Shown: positions 26,417-36,121, counted from the stretch's first letter. The stretch is 64,000 nucleotides of DNA from Pseudogracilibacillus sp037072025 (GCF_037072025.1 NZ_JAXHDD010000010.1:1-64000); one strand, 5' to 3'. The notes: generated by a model from the letters alone, not told the origin. Numbers and translations: made by a program.

Positions 26417-27520
26417 TTATACTGAAATATACGTTAATGCTTTTCTAAATGAACTTAATACTTCCACTTCTCCATCATCATTGACGTATATGTTATCTTC
26501 AATACGTACACCTCCAACTGTTGGTATATAAATTCCCGGTTCTATTGTAAACAAGAGCCCGGCTTCAATCTTATCTTCATTTTCTTTATGTACGGATGGT
26601 GATTCATGCACTTCCAGTCCGAGTCCATGACCAATTCGATGCGTGAAATACGCTCCATAATGTTTTCGAGTTATGTAATTTCTCGCCGCTAGGTCAATTA
26701 CTTTTAGAGGCTCCCCAGCTTTAACCGACTTAATTGCTAATTCATTCGCTCGACAAACTGTATTATATATGTCTATTTGCTCTTGTGACCCTTCACCCAC
26801 GATAAAAGTTCTTGTTAGATCAGAATGATAGCCATTTACCGTTACTCCAAAGTCAAAAAGTAAAAAATCTCCCCGTTGAATCTTGCGGTTTCCAGAAACT
26901 CCATGGGGAAAGGCTGAATTTTCGCCACTTAACACAATTGTTTCGAATGCGATTCCATCAGGTCCAAGTAACATTAATTGGTATTCTAATTCTGCTTTAA
27001 TTTGTAATTCAGTCATGCCTTCCTGGATTTTTTCTAACGTATTCACTAAACCTTTTTCGGTAATGTGAACCGCCTTTTTGACATTTTCAATTTCCTCTTG
27101 AGACTTTTTCAATCGCTCCGAGTTAATAAACGACTCAAGATTTTTAAATTGAGCATCTGGATAATGTATAGCAAACTGCTCATATTGAGCGACAGTCACA
27201 TAATTTTTTTCAAAAGCAAAGGATGTAATAGATTGTCCAATTGTTTGTACAAATTTTTCGTAACCATTTTCGGTATCTGTAACTGATATGAGTTCATCCA
27301 CTTTTGCTAATTCCTTTGCCGCATCTTCATCAAGCGCCGGAAGAAATAAGATTGTTTTTTCCGTTTTTGCATTCACAAAAAGAACAAAAAATCGCTCATG
27401 TGGATCTGAATGAAAACCTGTATAATAATAAATATTAATCGGTGATAAAATTAGTGCACTATCCACTTTTAAATCGTTGCGGATATAATTTATTAATCTT
27501 TTCTGTCTCGTTTTATACAT
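26417..27520 (-). CDS. M24 family Xaa-Pro aminopeptidase-like metallopeptidase
   Basis: A 367-residue protein with an N-terminal creatinase-type domain (about 1-130) and a pita-bread catalytic domain. The metal ligands are visible as Asp in LLFDFGVTVNGYHSDLTRTF (two Asp), His in HRIGHGLGLEVHESP, Glu in FTIEPGIY and Glu in VRIEDNIYV. It probably removes N-terminal residues ahead of proline in the cytoplasm, as PepP/YqhT-type enzymes do. GAGGGGAT precedes the ATG. Confidence 0.92.
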   Translation of the reverse strand: MYKTRQKRLINYIRNDLKVDSALILSPINIYYYTGFHSDPHERFFVLFVNAKTEKTILFLPALDEDAAKELAKVDELISVTDTENGYEKFVQTIGQSITSFAFEKNYVTVAQYEQFAIHYPDAQFKNLESFINSERLKKSQEEIENVKKAVHITEKGLVNTLEKIQEGMTELQIKAELEYQLMLLGPDGIAFETIVLSGENSAFPHGVSGNRKIQRGDFLLFDFGVTVNGYHSDLTRTFIVGEGSQEQIDIYNTVCRANELAIKSVKAGEPLKVIDLAARNYITRKHYGAYFTHRIGHGLGLEVHESPSVHKENEDKIEAGLLFTIEPGIYIPTVGGVRIEDNIYVNDDGEVEVLSSFRKALTYISV

Positions 27521-27599
27521 AATAACATCCCCTCTTTTTCTTTGTTATTAGATTACTAAATCTAAATTACAAGATGTACACTGGGTACATTTTTTCAAT

Positions 27600-27720
27600 T
27601 CGCTGTTATTTACCCGTTAAATCGGGAATTCATTCATGATGGGTACATAACTATTCTTTATGTGACCTTTAATACGGAAATCTATTCATGACGGGCACAT
27701 ATCAGTGTACTGTCCTGTTT
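27600..27720. repeat. Degenerate intergenic repeats
   Basis: Two imperfect copies of a unit of about 56 bp, each ending ATTCATGA(T/C)GGG(T/C)ACATA. The surrounding spacer 27521-27766 has no gene. Confidence 0.4.
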
Positions 27721-27766
27721 TAGAAAACGTTCTCATAATTTATTACACCATGAACCATTATTGCTA

Positions 27767-29011
27767 CTAATTATTTTTCTCCCGTTCTTTCTCCAATTGC
27801 TCTTCAAAGATTTTTTTCGCTTCTTCTTCCGATTTACTGTCAATGAAATAGGCAATTGCTGCTTCACATAACGCGTATGTTCCTGCGCTTGCAATGGAAG
27901 CAGAGATAATACTGCCTGCACCGGGAAACACTTTCACCAAATGTCTTGAAATTTCTCTCAAAGCGACTCCTACTCCAACGTTTACCCCCATAGCGCCGAC
28001 AAATTGGATAATCGTTTTTCGATTTAGTTTTTTTCCACTAATCATTGCAATTGTTCCGATCATCGATAATTGAAGACCGGTAATAATAGGCATATCTGCA
28101 ATTGGAACAGGTGTTGCTCCGACCAATCCGGTAACTGTCATCACACTTTTACCAATATTACGAGCTAGTTTTTTTTGAACTGATTTTACTTTTGATATTT
28201 TAGCTAAAATTACTTGTGCTTCTCTTGGAAGTTCTGTAATTAAATAATCGAGTAACACATCAATATTCCAGCGACGATCATAGATGATCTTTCCATTTTC
28301 ATATTCCACATAAGCGCTGATCGGGATAACAATAACTGGTGTTGCAATTATTTCTTTAATTTTTTCCCCGAGTAAGTCTACCGTGGCTGAAATATTTTCC
28401 TGTTTTTTTGGATGTTTAAAAGGAGGTTCACTGTCTGAAACAGGTGCTAATTCATCTACTTGAGTAACGATCCCAACGATAGGAACTTCATATGTATGCA
28501 TCTCATAAATATCACGTTTTAATTGTAAGAGCTGATGTAAATCTTCGTCAATTCGAGACCCTACTTCTTTTCCTTTGCACAAAAATAAAATAACATCTGG
28601 ACACTTATTTTTAATTGATTGTTTTACTTCTTCAATAGGGGTTTCCGATCTAGAAGCTTCTTCAGGCCTATGAGATTCTCCTAGACCCCGGGTATCTAAT
28701 ATATCAATTCCGCCTAGTTTATTTTCAAATAAATACCATTTACCACTGCCCGTTTGAGATTTATAGTCACCAACTTCCGCTTTTTCCTCTCCAAAAATGG
28801 CATTGATTAAACTCGATTTTCCGGCTCCTCTTCTTCCAACGATTGCAATACGAGCTGGTCTTGCACCTACAACGAAGGACTGCAATCCAATAATCTCCTC
28901 CTTGATTTGTGCTTTATTTTTAGATGACACTTTAGAGCGATCTACATTATTTAATATAAATCGAAATAATTCTTCCATTTGTTGATATATATTATTTTTA
29001 TTATCCTTCAT
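27767..29011 (-). CDS. Era-like GTPase with C-terminal membrane-associated domain
   Basis: A 414-residue GTPase. The G-domain has the P-loop GRRGAGKSSLINAIFG, the G3-type ILDTRGLGES and the G4-type TQVDEL. The C-terminal third is hydrophobic and glycine-rich (TVTGLVGATPVPIADMPIIT, then GAMGVNVGVGVAL and GAGSIISASIASAGTYALCE), resembling the DUF697/YcjF-type GTPases, and ends in a charged helix rich in Glu and Lys. Such proteins associate with membranes, but their role is poorly defined. It appears monocistronic. Confidence 0.85.
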   Translation of the reverse strand: MKDNKNNIYQQMEELFRFILNNVDRSKVSSKNKAQIKEEIIGLQSFVVGARPARIAIVGRRGAGKSSLINAIFGEEKAEVGDYKSQTGSGKWYLFENKLGGIDILDTRGLGESHRPEEASRSETPIEEVKQSIKNKCPDVILFLCKGKEVGSRIDEDLHQLLQLKRDIYEMHTYEVPIVGIVTQVDELAPVSDSEPPFKHPKKQENISATVDLLGEKIKEIIATPVIVIPISAYVEYENGKIIYDRRWNIDVLLDYLITELPREAQVILAKISKVKSVQKKLARNIGKSVMTVTGLVGATPVPIADMPIITGLQLSMIGTIAMISGKKLNRKTIIQFVGAMGVNVGVGVALREISRHLVKVFPGAGSIISASIASAGTYALCEAAIAYFIDSKSEEEAKKIFEEQLEKEREKNN

Positions 29012-29055
29012 TGATGTTCAATCCTTTTTAACCAGTTTTTTACTATCTAAACTAT

Positions 29056-29415
29056 CTATTCTACCATTCGGATTTCATAACAGTTTAATATTTGTGCCGG
29101 ATAACTTTCAGCAAGCATTCCATCATACATAATTTCAACTTGCATTCCTTCTTCAAAGTCATTCATAGAAATTGTATTTCCCTCTTTGTCCATTAAACTC
29201 GCTTCTATAGTAGATACTGAAATCTGGTCTGCAGAGCTGAGTTCCGCTTCTCCATCATTTGGAGTTACCATTAAATATTTTTCATGAACTTCGAGTATTT
29301 GAGCTTCAAAAGTTGACTCATCTAAATCATTATCCTGATTATTGACTTGAGATTGAGTGCAGGCTGCTAATAAAAACACAATTCCTAATGAACTTAAAAC
29401 TATTTTAAGCTTCAA
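29056..29415 (-). CDS. Small lipoprotein, DUF3221/YobA-like
   Basis: A 119-residue secreted lipoprotein. The signal peptide ends in the lipobox LLAAC (Cys about residue 19), followed by an Asn/Asp-rich linker and a compact beta-rich domain (AQILEVHEKYLMVTPNDGEA, then EEGMQVEIMYDGMLAESYPA and ILNCYEI). The fold pattern fits small OB-like lipoproteins of Bacillus annotated as DUF3221. The function is unknown. It lies 44 bases after the GTPase gene on the same strand. Confidence 0.75.
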   Translation of the reverse strand: MKLKIVLSSLGIVFLLAACTQSQVNNQDNDLDESTFEAQILEVHEKYLMVTPNDGEAELSSADQISVSTIEASLMDKEGNTISMNDFEEGMQVEIMYDGMLAESYPAQILNCYEIRMVE

Positions 29416-29540
29416 ATTAAATCCCTCATTTACTCTTTTACATATATTGTATCTGATTTGAACATTTTTCCAACCTATTTAAGGACATTCACACAATTTT
29501 TGAATAGAATATACAAAAAACTTATTGAAGGATTGATAAC

Positions 29541-30164
29541 ATGAATACTGTTGCATTTCCTATTTTGCTAGGCACAAAACGTTTTCAACAACAAGAAAAG
29601 AAAATTTATTATCCATTCGTTTATGGATTGCAAAATCAATTAGTAGAACAGAAAATAAATCAGGAAATATTAACTATTGTAAATATGCTTATTGAGGAAC
29701 AATACAGAACACAAAATACTACTGAGTTTGTTGAAATGCTTGGGACTTATGAGATAAAAACAAACGAGAGAAATATTCTTAGCATTAATTTTTCAAATTA
29801 TGCCATTTTCTATCAAGCTGCACACGGCTTAACGCTTATGAAATCTCTAACGATTGATGTTGAGACAGGGGAAGTATTTCAGCTTGCAGATTTATTTATA
29901 GCCGGTAGTGATTATGTTGAAGTTTTATCGATTAAAGTAAAAGAACAAATTCATGAGCGAAATATTACTTTGTTAGAGCCTTTTACTCAGATTAGCCCTA
30001 ATCAAGACTTCTATATTGCCGACAAATCACTTGTTCTCTATTTTCAACTATATGAACTAACAGCTTACGTGTACGGTTTTCCAATGTTCCCAATCTCGGT
30101 TTATGAGCTTAAAAACATTATTAGAGAAAATGGTCCATTAGGAAGAATGGCAACAAACAGTTAA
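29541..30164 (+). CDS. DUF3298/RsiV-like domain protein
   Basis: A 207-residue protein without a signal peptide or membrane helix. The C-terminal half has the DUF3298 pattern (LTIDVETGEVFQLADLF, then DFYIADKSLVLYFQLYELTA and PISVYELKNII), shared with RsiV and PdaC-type proteins. In those it is extracellular and ligand- or lysozyme-binding, so a cytoplasmic stand-alone copy is a little unusual. GAAGGATTGATAAC precedes the ATG. It is monocistronic with a shared terminator downstream. Confidence 0.8.
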   Translation: MNTVAFPILLGTKRFQQQEKKIYYPFVYGLQNQLVEQKINQEILTIVNMLIEEQYRTQNTTEFVEMLGTYEIKTNERNILSINFSNYAIFYQAAHGLTLMKSLTIDVETGEVFQLADLFIAGSDYVEVLSIKVKEQIHERNITLLEPFTQISPNQDFYIADKSLVLYFQLYELTAYVYGFPMFPISVYELKNIIRENGPLGRMATNS

Positions 30165-30243
30165 TAAATATATCATCCGCATAAAGAGTTTTACGTAATC
30201 CCTTTCAGACTAAGTGACTGTTACTAGTTAACCAGTTCCATTT

Positions 30244-30277
30244 AAAGAGCTGCCCAACAATCTGGGCAGCTTTCTTT
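30244..30277. terminator. Bidirectional terminator
   Basis: AAAGAGCTGCCCA and TGGGCAGCTTTC form a long stem flanked by A- and T-runs, placed between two convergent genes (ending at 30164 and 30279). Confidence 0.85.
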
Positions 30278-30278
30278 A

Positions 30279-31127
30279 CTAGTGCAAATGTTTTCCATAA
30301 TCCGGTTTTGCTATATCATCGAAGTTCTGAACCAATTTCTCCAAGTTCTTCGTTAACTCTTCCTCGGTCATCGGCAATCCATGCCCTGTAACGGCTACTG
30401 AAGGGTGAAATTGGGCTAATTTTTCAACCGATTCCTTTGCCGCTTTCCAATCTGTTGTCAAATATCTAGGAGGGCCACTAATTTCCTTCTCTTGGGTCAT
30501 GACTCGATATAAGTACTCTTGCTTCACTGTAACAAATGTGTCTGCTGCTATTAATGCTCGGTCTTTTTCTCTAAAAAGTGCGACTTGACCTGGTGAATGT
30601 CCCGGTGTATGAATCCATTTAAATTCCGGTAATTCAGGAACAGTACCATCTGCGGGCAAAACATTTACATTATCTCCTAAATTAATTGGATCGTTTGGAA
30701 ATATCGGAGACATTTTCGAAACTAATCCTCCTTCTACTGTGGCATCAGGTTCAGGATACTGTTTCTGTCCCGTTAAATAAGGAATTTCCAGTTCATGGGC
30801 ATAGACGGGTACATTCCATCGTTCAACTAATTCAATTAAAGCACCTACATGGTCAAAGTGTCCATGCGTTAAAATGATTGCTTTCGGTTGACTATCCACA
30901 CCAAATCGATCCTCAATCGCCCTTTGAATCATGCTTACAGATTTCGGCATTCCTGCATCAATCAAGACAAAATGCTCGTCTTTTTTTGGATCACCAACCA
31001 TCACAATATTCACGATCTGCACTGTAAATTGGTATAAATCTGGCAGAACTTCAATTCCTGTTCCACTTGCTATAGAAGTGGCAGGTATATATTTATAATC
31101 TTCACCATAGTTCATATTCTTGTCCAT
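30279..31127 (-). CDS. MBL-fold metallo-hydrolase
   Basis: A 282-residue metallo-beta-lactamase-fold hydrolase. Metal ligands are visible in LTHGHFDHVGAL, in HTPGHSPGQVALF, in LIAADTFV and in AVTGHGLPM. The family includes glyoxalase II, lactonases and thioesterases, and I cannot choose the substrate. The start is ATG 31127 (MDKNMNYG), eight bases after AAGGGAG; the longer frame would begin inside that site. It stands alone. Confidence 0.9.
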   Translation of the reverse strand: MDKNMNYGEDYKYIPATSIASGTGIEVLPDLYQFTVQIVNIVMVGDPKKDEHFVLIDAGMPKSVSMIQRAIEDRFGVDSQPKAIILTHGHFDHVGALIELVERWNVPVYAHELEIPYLTGQKQYPEPDATVEGGLVSKMSPIFPNDPINLGDNVNVLPADGTVPELPEFKWIHTPGHSPGQVALFREKDRALIAADTFVTVKQEYLYRVMTQEKEISGPPRYLTTDWKAAKESVEKLAQFHPSVAVTGHGLPMTEEELTKNLEKLVQNFDDIAKPDYGKHLH

Positions 31128-31189
31128 CTGGAAAACTCCCTTCATCAATTGGTTATTATTCTTTCACGAATTGGAAGAATTATGACTAA

Positions 31190-31513
31190 ATGAACGGAGT
31201 ATATATTTGTTTAACAAAAGGAATATTAGGCACTGATCCACTTTCATATAGTTGATATTGATTTTTTCCCTTTTCTTTTAATTCATATAGCGATATCAGC
31301 TATTTTAAATAAAGAATCCTGGCTGTCGTCTGCTTGTGATAAAGCGATTCCAACACTAATAGAGACCGATAATGTACTTATTTCTTTTTCGATTGTTAAT
31401 GTTTCTTGTAATGAATTAATAACTTTTTGAGCAACTCTATTTGCTTCATCATTTGTTGAGTCTGGTAAATATTTATAATGTAATACGCTGCTATTTCTAG
31501 GAACTTCTTTCAA
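31190..31513 (-). pseudogene. Diguanylate cyclase (GGDEF) C-terminal relic
   Basis: A frame contains LPDSTNDEANRVAQKVINSL and LSVSISVGIALSQADD, then ADIAI and a stop, and after a one-base shift GKNQYQLYESG. This is the C-terminal half of a GGDEF domain (I/VSxGIA, then ADxAxYxxKxxGKNQY). The GGDEF signature itself is missing, and upstream sequence is fused to an unrelated frame near 31500. It is non-functional. Confidence 0.7.
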
Positions 31514-31712
31514 CTTTTATCTGCTGCTCCTTTCTTATTCCGAAAGTTTTATATTGAATATTTAATGTTTGATCCGAAGCCAAGTTTTCTTTATGGTGAT
31601 CATCTATTTGAAAGACAAGTCGAATAGAAAAATCATTAACTTCATAATCGGAAGCTTGGAGATAATTTCTTTTTACTACATCTTCCGTCATAATATTGTT
31701 ATTTTCAGACAT
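31497..31712 (-). CDS. Unidentified short frame upstream of the GGDEF relic
   Basis: A 71-residue frame (KRNYLQASDYEVNDFSIRLV, then DQTLNIQYKTFGI) with a beta-rich, soluble composition, probably a gene fragment rather than a whole gene. No strong ribosome binding site precedes its ATG. Its end coincides with the start of the GGDEF relic, suggesting a deletion junction. No family is recognised. Confidence 0.3.
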   Translation of the reverse strand: MSENNNIMTEDVVKRNYLQASDYEVNDFSIRLVFQIDDHHKENLASDQTLNIQYKTFGIRKEQQIKVERSS

Positions 31713-32028
31713 TTTTTTAATGAAGGTGCTCTCATTTAGTTACTCGAGCTTGATATCCCCTGATTCATTTATTATTTGGAATCGACTCAATTTGGGGCTT
31801 ACCGAAACCTTTCCATTGTATAGCATATTCCAAATCTAATCCTTTTTCAGAAGGAGTGGAAATTGGAGAATGTTGTTCAAAACAATCAAATTTCAAATAA
31901 CAATAGATGTCTGGTCCCTAAATTCCTTAAAAACTGGTACTTTTCTTTCCGTTTATTATAATACATACTAAAATAGAGTACATTTAAATAGTGGAATTTT
32001 TATCATTTTACATAAAGGGGTATAAATC
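31713..32028. other. Intergenic region with decayed coding sequence
   Basis: A minus-strand frame (MLYNGKVSVSPKLSRFQII, then NESGDIKLE and a stop) reads like a protein C-terminus, but no complete gene can be built. The gabD promoter probably lies in the last 100 bases; no operator like those near hpaB or dctP is evident. Confidence 0.35.
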
Positions 32029-33426
32029 ATGTCTAACACATTTACAGTTAATAATCCTGCAACTGGAGAAACTTTAGCAACAATTACACGAAACAGTGAA
32101 GAAGAGATTAATAAGGCGCTTCAAACAGGTCATGAAGCATTTCAATCTTGGAAAAAGACAAATGCCCATGAACGTAGTCGACTACTAGAAAAATGGTCTC
32201 AATTAATTCAAAAAAATAAATTAGAAATTGCAACGGTTATGACAAAAGAAAACGGAAAACCACTTGCAGAATCGATTGGCGAAGTTGACTATGCAACGAG
32301 CTATATTGACTGGTATGCTGAAGAAGCAAAACGGCTATACGGTCGTACAGTTCCCGCTCATGTTGATGGAAAGCGCCTTCTAGTAAGCAAACATCCAATT
32401 GGACTAGTCGCAGCTATTACACCATGGAATTTTCCGGCAGCGATGATGACACGTAAAGCAGCCCCTGCACTTGCTGCAGGATGTACCTTTATTGTAAAAC
32501 CTGCCGAAGAAACACCGTTAACAACAATTCGACTTACTGAATTAGCACATGAAGCAGGCATCCCTACAGACGTGATACAATGTGTAAATGGAAAAGGCCG
32601 TATCGTTGGGAAAGTGTTTACAGATAGTCCATTAGTAAAAAAATTAACATTTACCGGTTCTACTCCCGTTGGAAAGGCTCTAATTAAAGCAAGTGCCGAC
32701 ACGGTGAAAAGTGTTACGATGGAACTTGGTGGTCATGCACCAGTTATCGTTGCAAAAGACGCTGATATAGATAAAGCAGTTGAACAAACGATTATAACGA
32801 AATTCCGTAACGCTGGACAAACTTGTGTCTGTGCCAATAGAATTATTGTTCACGAATCCATTGTTGATGAATTTTCTACTAAACTTGCTGAAAAGACAAA
32901 ACAACTTGTCGTTGGTAATGGCTTAGACGAAAATACCGATGTCGGTCCAGTAATTAACGAAGGCAGTTATGAAAAAATAGTTCATCAAATCGAAGACGCC
33001 GTAACCAAAGGTGCACAGGTATTGGCTGGTGCAGAGTATGATGTTGACGAGAATAAAAAATGCTTCTTCGTTTATCCAACGATTCTTACAGACGTAACAG
33101 ACAAAATGGAAATTATGCACGAAGAAACGTTTGGTCCTGTTGCTCCAATCACTACGTTTAGTGAACTTGATGAAGCAATAAAGATTGCCAACAATACTCC
33201 ATATGGGCTTGCAGCTTACTTCTTTACAAACGATTACAGAATTGGAAACTATTTATTTGATAACCTTGATTATGGAATCATCGGCTGGAATGATGGTGCA
33301 CCTTCAGCAGCCCACATCCCATTTGGTGGAATGAAAGAAAGTGGACTAGGTCGTGAAGGTGGTACGGAAGGAATTGAACCATATCTAGAAACAAAATATT
33401 TATCAATCGGCAATTTGATTGACTAA
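32029..33426 (+). CDS. gabD: Succinate-semialdehyde dehydrogenase
   Basis: A 465-residue aldehyde dehydrogenase. It has the NAD(P) domain motif TPWNFPAAMMTRKAAPALAA, the Glu motif VTMELGGHAPVIV, and the catalytic Cys in NAGQTCVCANRI, which is the succinate-semialdehyde dehydrogenase form. It oxidises succinate semialdehyde to succinate. HPA meta-cleavage ends in pyruvate plus succinate semialdehyde, so its place beside hpaE completes the route into the TCA cycle. AAAGGGGTATAAATC precedes the ATG. It is transcribed alone, convergent with hpaE. Confidence 0.92.
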   Translation: MSNTFTVNNPATGETLATITRNSEEEINKALQTGHEAFQSWKKTNAHERSRLLEKWSQLIQKNKLEIATVMTKENGKPLAESIGEVDYATSYIDWYAEEAKRLYGRTVPAHVDGKRLLVSKHPIGLVAAITPWNFPAAMMTRKAAPALAAGCTFIVKPAEETPLTTIRLTELAHEAGIPTDVIQCVNGKGRIVGKVFTDSPLVKKLTFTGSTPVGKALIKASADTVKSVTMELGGHAPVIVAKDADIDKAVEQTIITKFRNAGQTCVCANRIIVHESIVDEFSTKLAEKTKQLVVGNGLDENTDVGPVINEGSYEKIVHQIEDAVTKGAQVLAGAEYDVDENKKCFFVYPTILTDVTDKMEIMHEETFGPVAPITTFSELDEAIKIANNTPYGLAAYFFTNDYRIGNYLFDNLDYGIIGWNDGAPSAAHIPFGGMKESGLGREGGTEGIEPYLETKYLSIGNLID

Positions 33427-33435
33427 TATGGTAAA

Positions 33436-33467
33436 GAATCCCGAAACTTGCTTTCGGGGTTCTTTTT
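33436..33467 (+). terminator. gabD terminator
   Basis: GAATCCCGAAA and TTTCGGGGTTC pair around five bases and are followed by TTTTT, ten bases after the gabD stop. Confidence 0.9.
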
Positions 33468-33479
33468 GCATTCAATCTA

Positions 33480-33615
33480 TCCAAAAAATCTGCGAACGCT
33501 GAATATATTGTAATATCGCTGAATTATATTAAGTTGCGATGAATTTAACGCGTTATCGCTGATATATTTGTAGTTCCGCTGAATCCCTTCGAAAATTCGC
33601 TGAAATTGTCCTGAA
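33480..33615. repeat. Degenerate tandem repeat (CGCTGAA words)
   Basis: About six loosely repeated units of 20-22 bp, each containing CGCTGAA or a close variant followed by AT-rich sequence. It lies between two convergent terminators. Similar degenerate arrays are seen in other spacers of this window. Confidence 0.55.
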
Positions 33616-33616
33616 A

Positions 33617-33657
33617 AATAAAGTCCTCTAATCAAACTACGACTAGAGGACTTTATT
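33617..33657 (-). terminator. hpaE terminator
   Basis: AATAAAGTCCTCTA and TAGAGGACTTTATT form a 14-bp perfect stem, followed on the minus strand by further T residues, immediately after the hpaE stop. Confidence 0.9.
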
Positions 33658-33663
33658 GCTGTA

Positions 33664-35157
33664 TTACTTTCCAAACTGTGGAATTGGGTTTTCTCCAATT
33701 GCAACATGGATGATTCTTTTCTCTGTGTAGAAATCAAATCCATAATGTCCACCTTCACGTCCAATACCAGATGATTTTGATCCTCCAAATGGTGTACGTA
33801 AATCACGAACATTTTGTGCATTTACCCAAAGCATTCCAGCTTCAATTTGATGTGCAACACGGTGACCGCGCTTCATATCATTTGTCCATACATATCCTGC
33901 AAGACCATAATCAATATCATTCGCTAGCTTAATCGCTTCCGCTTCATCTTTGAACGTCATTACGGTTAATACCGGCCCAAAGATTTCTTCCTGTGCTACA
34001 CGCATACTGTTTTCTACATTAATAATCATCGTTGGTGCAACAAAATTCCCACGTTTAAACTCGTCAGGTATTTCCCGGGTAATTACTTCCGCACCTTCAT
34101 CTTTTGCAATCTGTAAATAACTTACTACCTTATTATAATGCTCTGTATGAATGAGTGGGCCTACTTCCGTTGTTTTGTCTAATGGATCTCCAATTTTAAC
34201 GTTTTGAACACGTTTTTTTAATGCTTCAATAAATCTGTCTTTAATTCCTTCCTGTAAGAAAAGACGAGAGTTTGCTGTACATCTTTCACCATTAAAAGAG
34301 AAAATTCCCCATATGCAGGCATCTAATGCTCTGTCAAAGTTTGCATCATCAAATACGATAATTGGCGATTTACCACCAAGCTCCATGGATGTCTCCTTTA
34401 ATGTATCGGCTGCGTTTTTAATAATTGTGGAACCTGTCGTTGTCTCTCCAGTAAAGGAGATAAGTTGTACATCAGGATGTTTTACTAAAGCATCGCCTGC
34501 TGTTTCACCGTAACCGTGAACTACGTTAAATACTCCCTTTGGAAGATCAGCTTTATCAATAACTTGTGCAAGCAAGTTTGCAGATAAAGGAGAGAACTCA
34601 GCCGGTTTTAAAACAACAGTATTTCCGGTGGCTAGTGCTGGAGCAACTTTCCACGTTTCGAGCATAAACGGAGCGTTCCAAGGTGTAATTAGTCCCGCAA
34701 CTCCTGCAGGAACATTAATCGTATAGTTGATAAACTGATCATCAACTTGATACGCATCGCCTACAAGACGGCTTTCTACCATTCTTGCATAAAAGCGGAA
34801 ATTCTCAGAAGCTCTACTAACCATATTACGGGTCTGTTTGATAGGTAAACCTGTATCTAATGATTCTAAGTAAGCGATATTTTCCACTTCTTCATCAATT
34901 AAATCTGCAATTTTATAAATATAAGCCATTCTCTCTTTTAATTTCATCGTTCTCCAAGGACCATTGTCGAATGCTTCTCTTGCTGCTGCAACTGCTTTGT
35001 CAATGTCTTCTTTTCTTCCTTCTTGAACGACATTAATTTTTTCATTAGTAAAAGGGTTGAAATTTTCGAATGTTTCACCTGCTTCACTTTGAACAAATTC
35101 GCCATTAATATAAAGCGATATATCAGGTTGTGTAATATGTTGTAAAGTAGTAGCCAT
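33664..35157 (-). CDS. hpaE: 5-carboxymethyl-2-hydroxymuconate semialdehyde dehydrogenase
   Basis: A 497-residue NAD-dependent aldehyde dehydrogenase. Motifs: TPWNAPFMLETWKVAPALAT, FTGETTTGSTIIKNA, the catalytic-base region SMELGGKSPIIVFDDANFDR and the Cys in FNGERCTANSRLFLQ. These and the length match HpaE, which oxidises the HpaD ring-cleavage product to the diacid 5-carboxymethyl-2-hydroxymuconate. It follows the aldolase gene by 43 bases on the same strand, with AGGTGAGCAAAA before the ATG. Confidence 0.93.
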   Translation of the reverse strand: MATTLQHITQPDISLYINGEFVQSEAGETFENFNPFTNEKINVVQEGRKEDIDKAVAAAREAFDNGPWRTMKLKERMAYIYKIADLIDEEVENIAYLESLDTGLPIKQTRNMVSRASENFRFYARMVESRLVGDAYQVDDQFINYTINVPAGVAGLITPWNAPFMLETWKVAPALATGNTVVLKPAEFSPLSANLLAQVIDKADLPKGVFNVVHGYGETAGDALVKHPDVQLISFTGETTTGSTIIKNAADTLKETSMELGGKSPIIVFDDANFDRALDACIWGIFSFNGERCTANSRLFLQEGIKDRFIEALKKRVQNVKIGDPLDKTTEVGPLIHTEHYNKVVSYLQIAKDEGAEVITREIPDEFKRGNFVAPTMIINVENSMRVAQEEIFGPVLTVMTFKDEAEAIKLANDIDYGLAGYVWTNDMKRGHRVAHQIEAGMLWVNAQNVRDLRTPFGGSKSSGIGREGGHYGFDFYTEKRIIHVAIGENPIPQFGK

Positions 35158-35200
35158 TTTTGCTCACCTATCCTTTATTCTAAAGTTATTTCGCATTTTA

Positions 35201-36121
35201 TTAAACTGATTGTTTATCAAGAATATCCATATTTACTAATGTTTCACGTACTTCCTCTTGTAACTCTTCAGATGGCAATCCGAGCGGTAAACGAAGTTTT
35301 GGAGTAATTTTCCCCATCATACCAAGTGCAGCTTTAGCAACCGTCGGATTCGTATCTTTAAATAGAACATCATTTAAAGGCATTAATTCAAAGTGGAGAT
35401 CTTGTGCTTTAGCCACATTCCCCGCATCCCACGCATTATATAGTTCAGCCACTTTTTTCGGTTCAACGTTTGCAGTTGCACTGATAAAACCTGCTCCACC
35501 GATTGCAAGCATTGGGTAGCATAACAACTCAATTCCTGAATATAATAGAAAATCACGGCCACAATTTAATAACACTCTGTTTACATGTTCGAAGTCTTTA
35601 TTCGATTCCTTAGCACCAATGATATTCGGGCAATCTTTAACAAGACGTGCCATTGTTTCTACTTCCATATTTACAGCAGTACGACCAGGAATATTGTAGA
35701 TGATAATTGGAATTTCAACCGAATCAGCAACTGTTTTAAAATGTTGATATAACGCTTCTTGGTTCGGTTTATTGTAGTAAGGAACAATAACCATTGCTGC
35801 ATCTACACCGATTTCCTCTGCATACTTTGTCAACTCCATCGTCTCATCATGGTTCGTTGATCCAGTTCCAGGTGCAAAAAATACTCGACCATCAATCGCT
35901 TCTTTTGCAAGAGCCATTACTCTTTTTCGTTCAGCGACAGTTAAAGAACTTGGTTCCCCACTCGTTCCTGTAACAGAAATACCGTGGCTTCCACTTTCAA
36001 TCTGCCAATCTACTAAATTTTTAAATGTTTCTTCATCGATAGATCCATCTTCTTTGAATGGTGTGATTACCGGACAGATAGAACCTCTTAATTTCTTTTT
36101 TTCTTCATCATAAATACTCAT
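35201..36121 (-). CDS. DapA-family aldolase, probable HPA-pathway (HpaI-type) lyase
   Basis: A 306-residue class I aldolase of the dihydrodipicolinate synthase family. It has CPVITPFKEDGSIDEETFKN, GTSGEPSSLTVAERK, the Tyr in IIIYNIPGRTAVN and the Schiff-base Lys in IIGAKESNKDF. The context (directly before hpaE inside an HPA locus, with no other HpaI-type aldolase present) suggests that it cleaves the hydrated heptenedioate intermediate to pyruvate and succinate semialdehyde. A biosynthetic DapA role is less likely here. GGAGAAGATATGT precedes the ATG. A weak form of the HPA palindrome lies about 70 bases upstream. Confidence 0.85.
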   Translation of the reverse strand: MSIYDEEKKKLRGSICPVITPFKEDGSIDEETFKNLVDWQIESGSHGISVTGTSGEPSSLTVAERKRVMALAKEAIDGRVFFAPGTGSTNHDETMELTKYAEEIGVDAAMVIVPYYNKPNQEALYQHFKTVADSVEIPIIIYNIPGRTAVNMEVETMARLVKDCPNIIGAKESNKDFEHVNRVLLNCGRDFLLYSGIELLCYPMLAIGGAGFISATANVEPKKVAELYNAWDAGNVAKAQDLHFELMPLNDVLFKDTNPTVAKAALGMMGKITPKLRLPLGLPSEELQEEVRETLVNMDILDKQSV

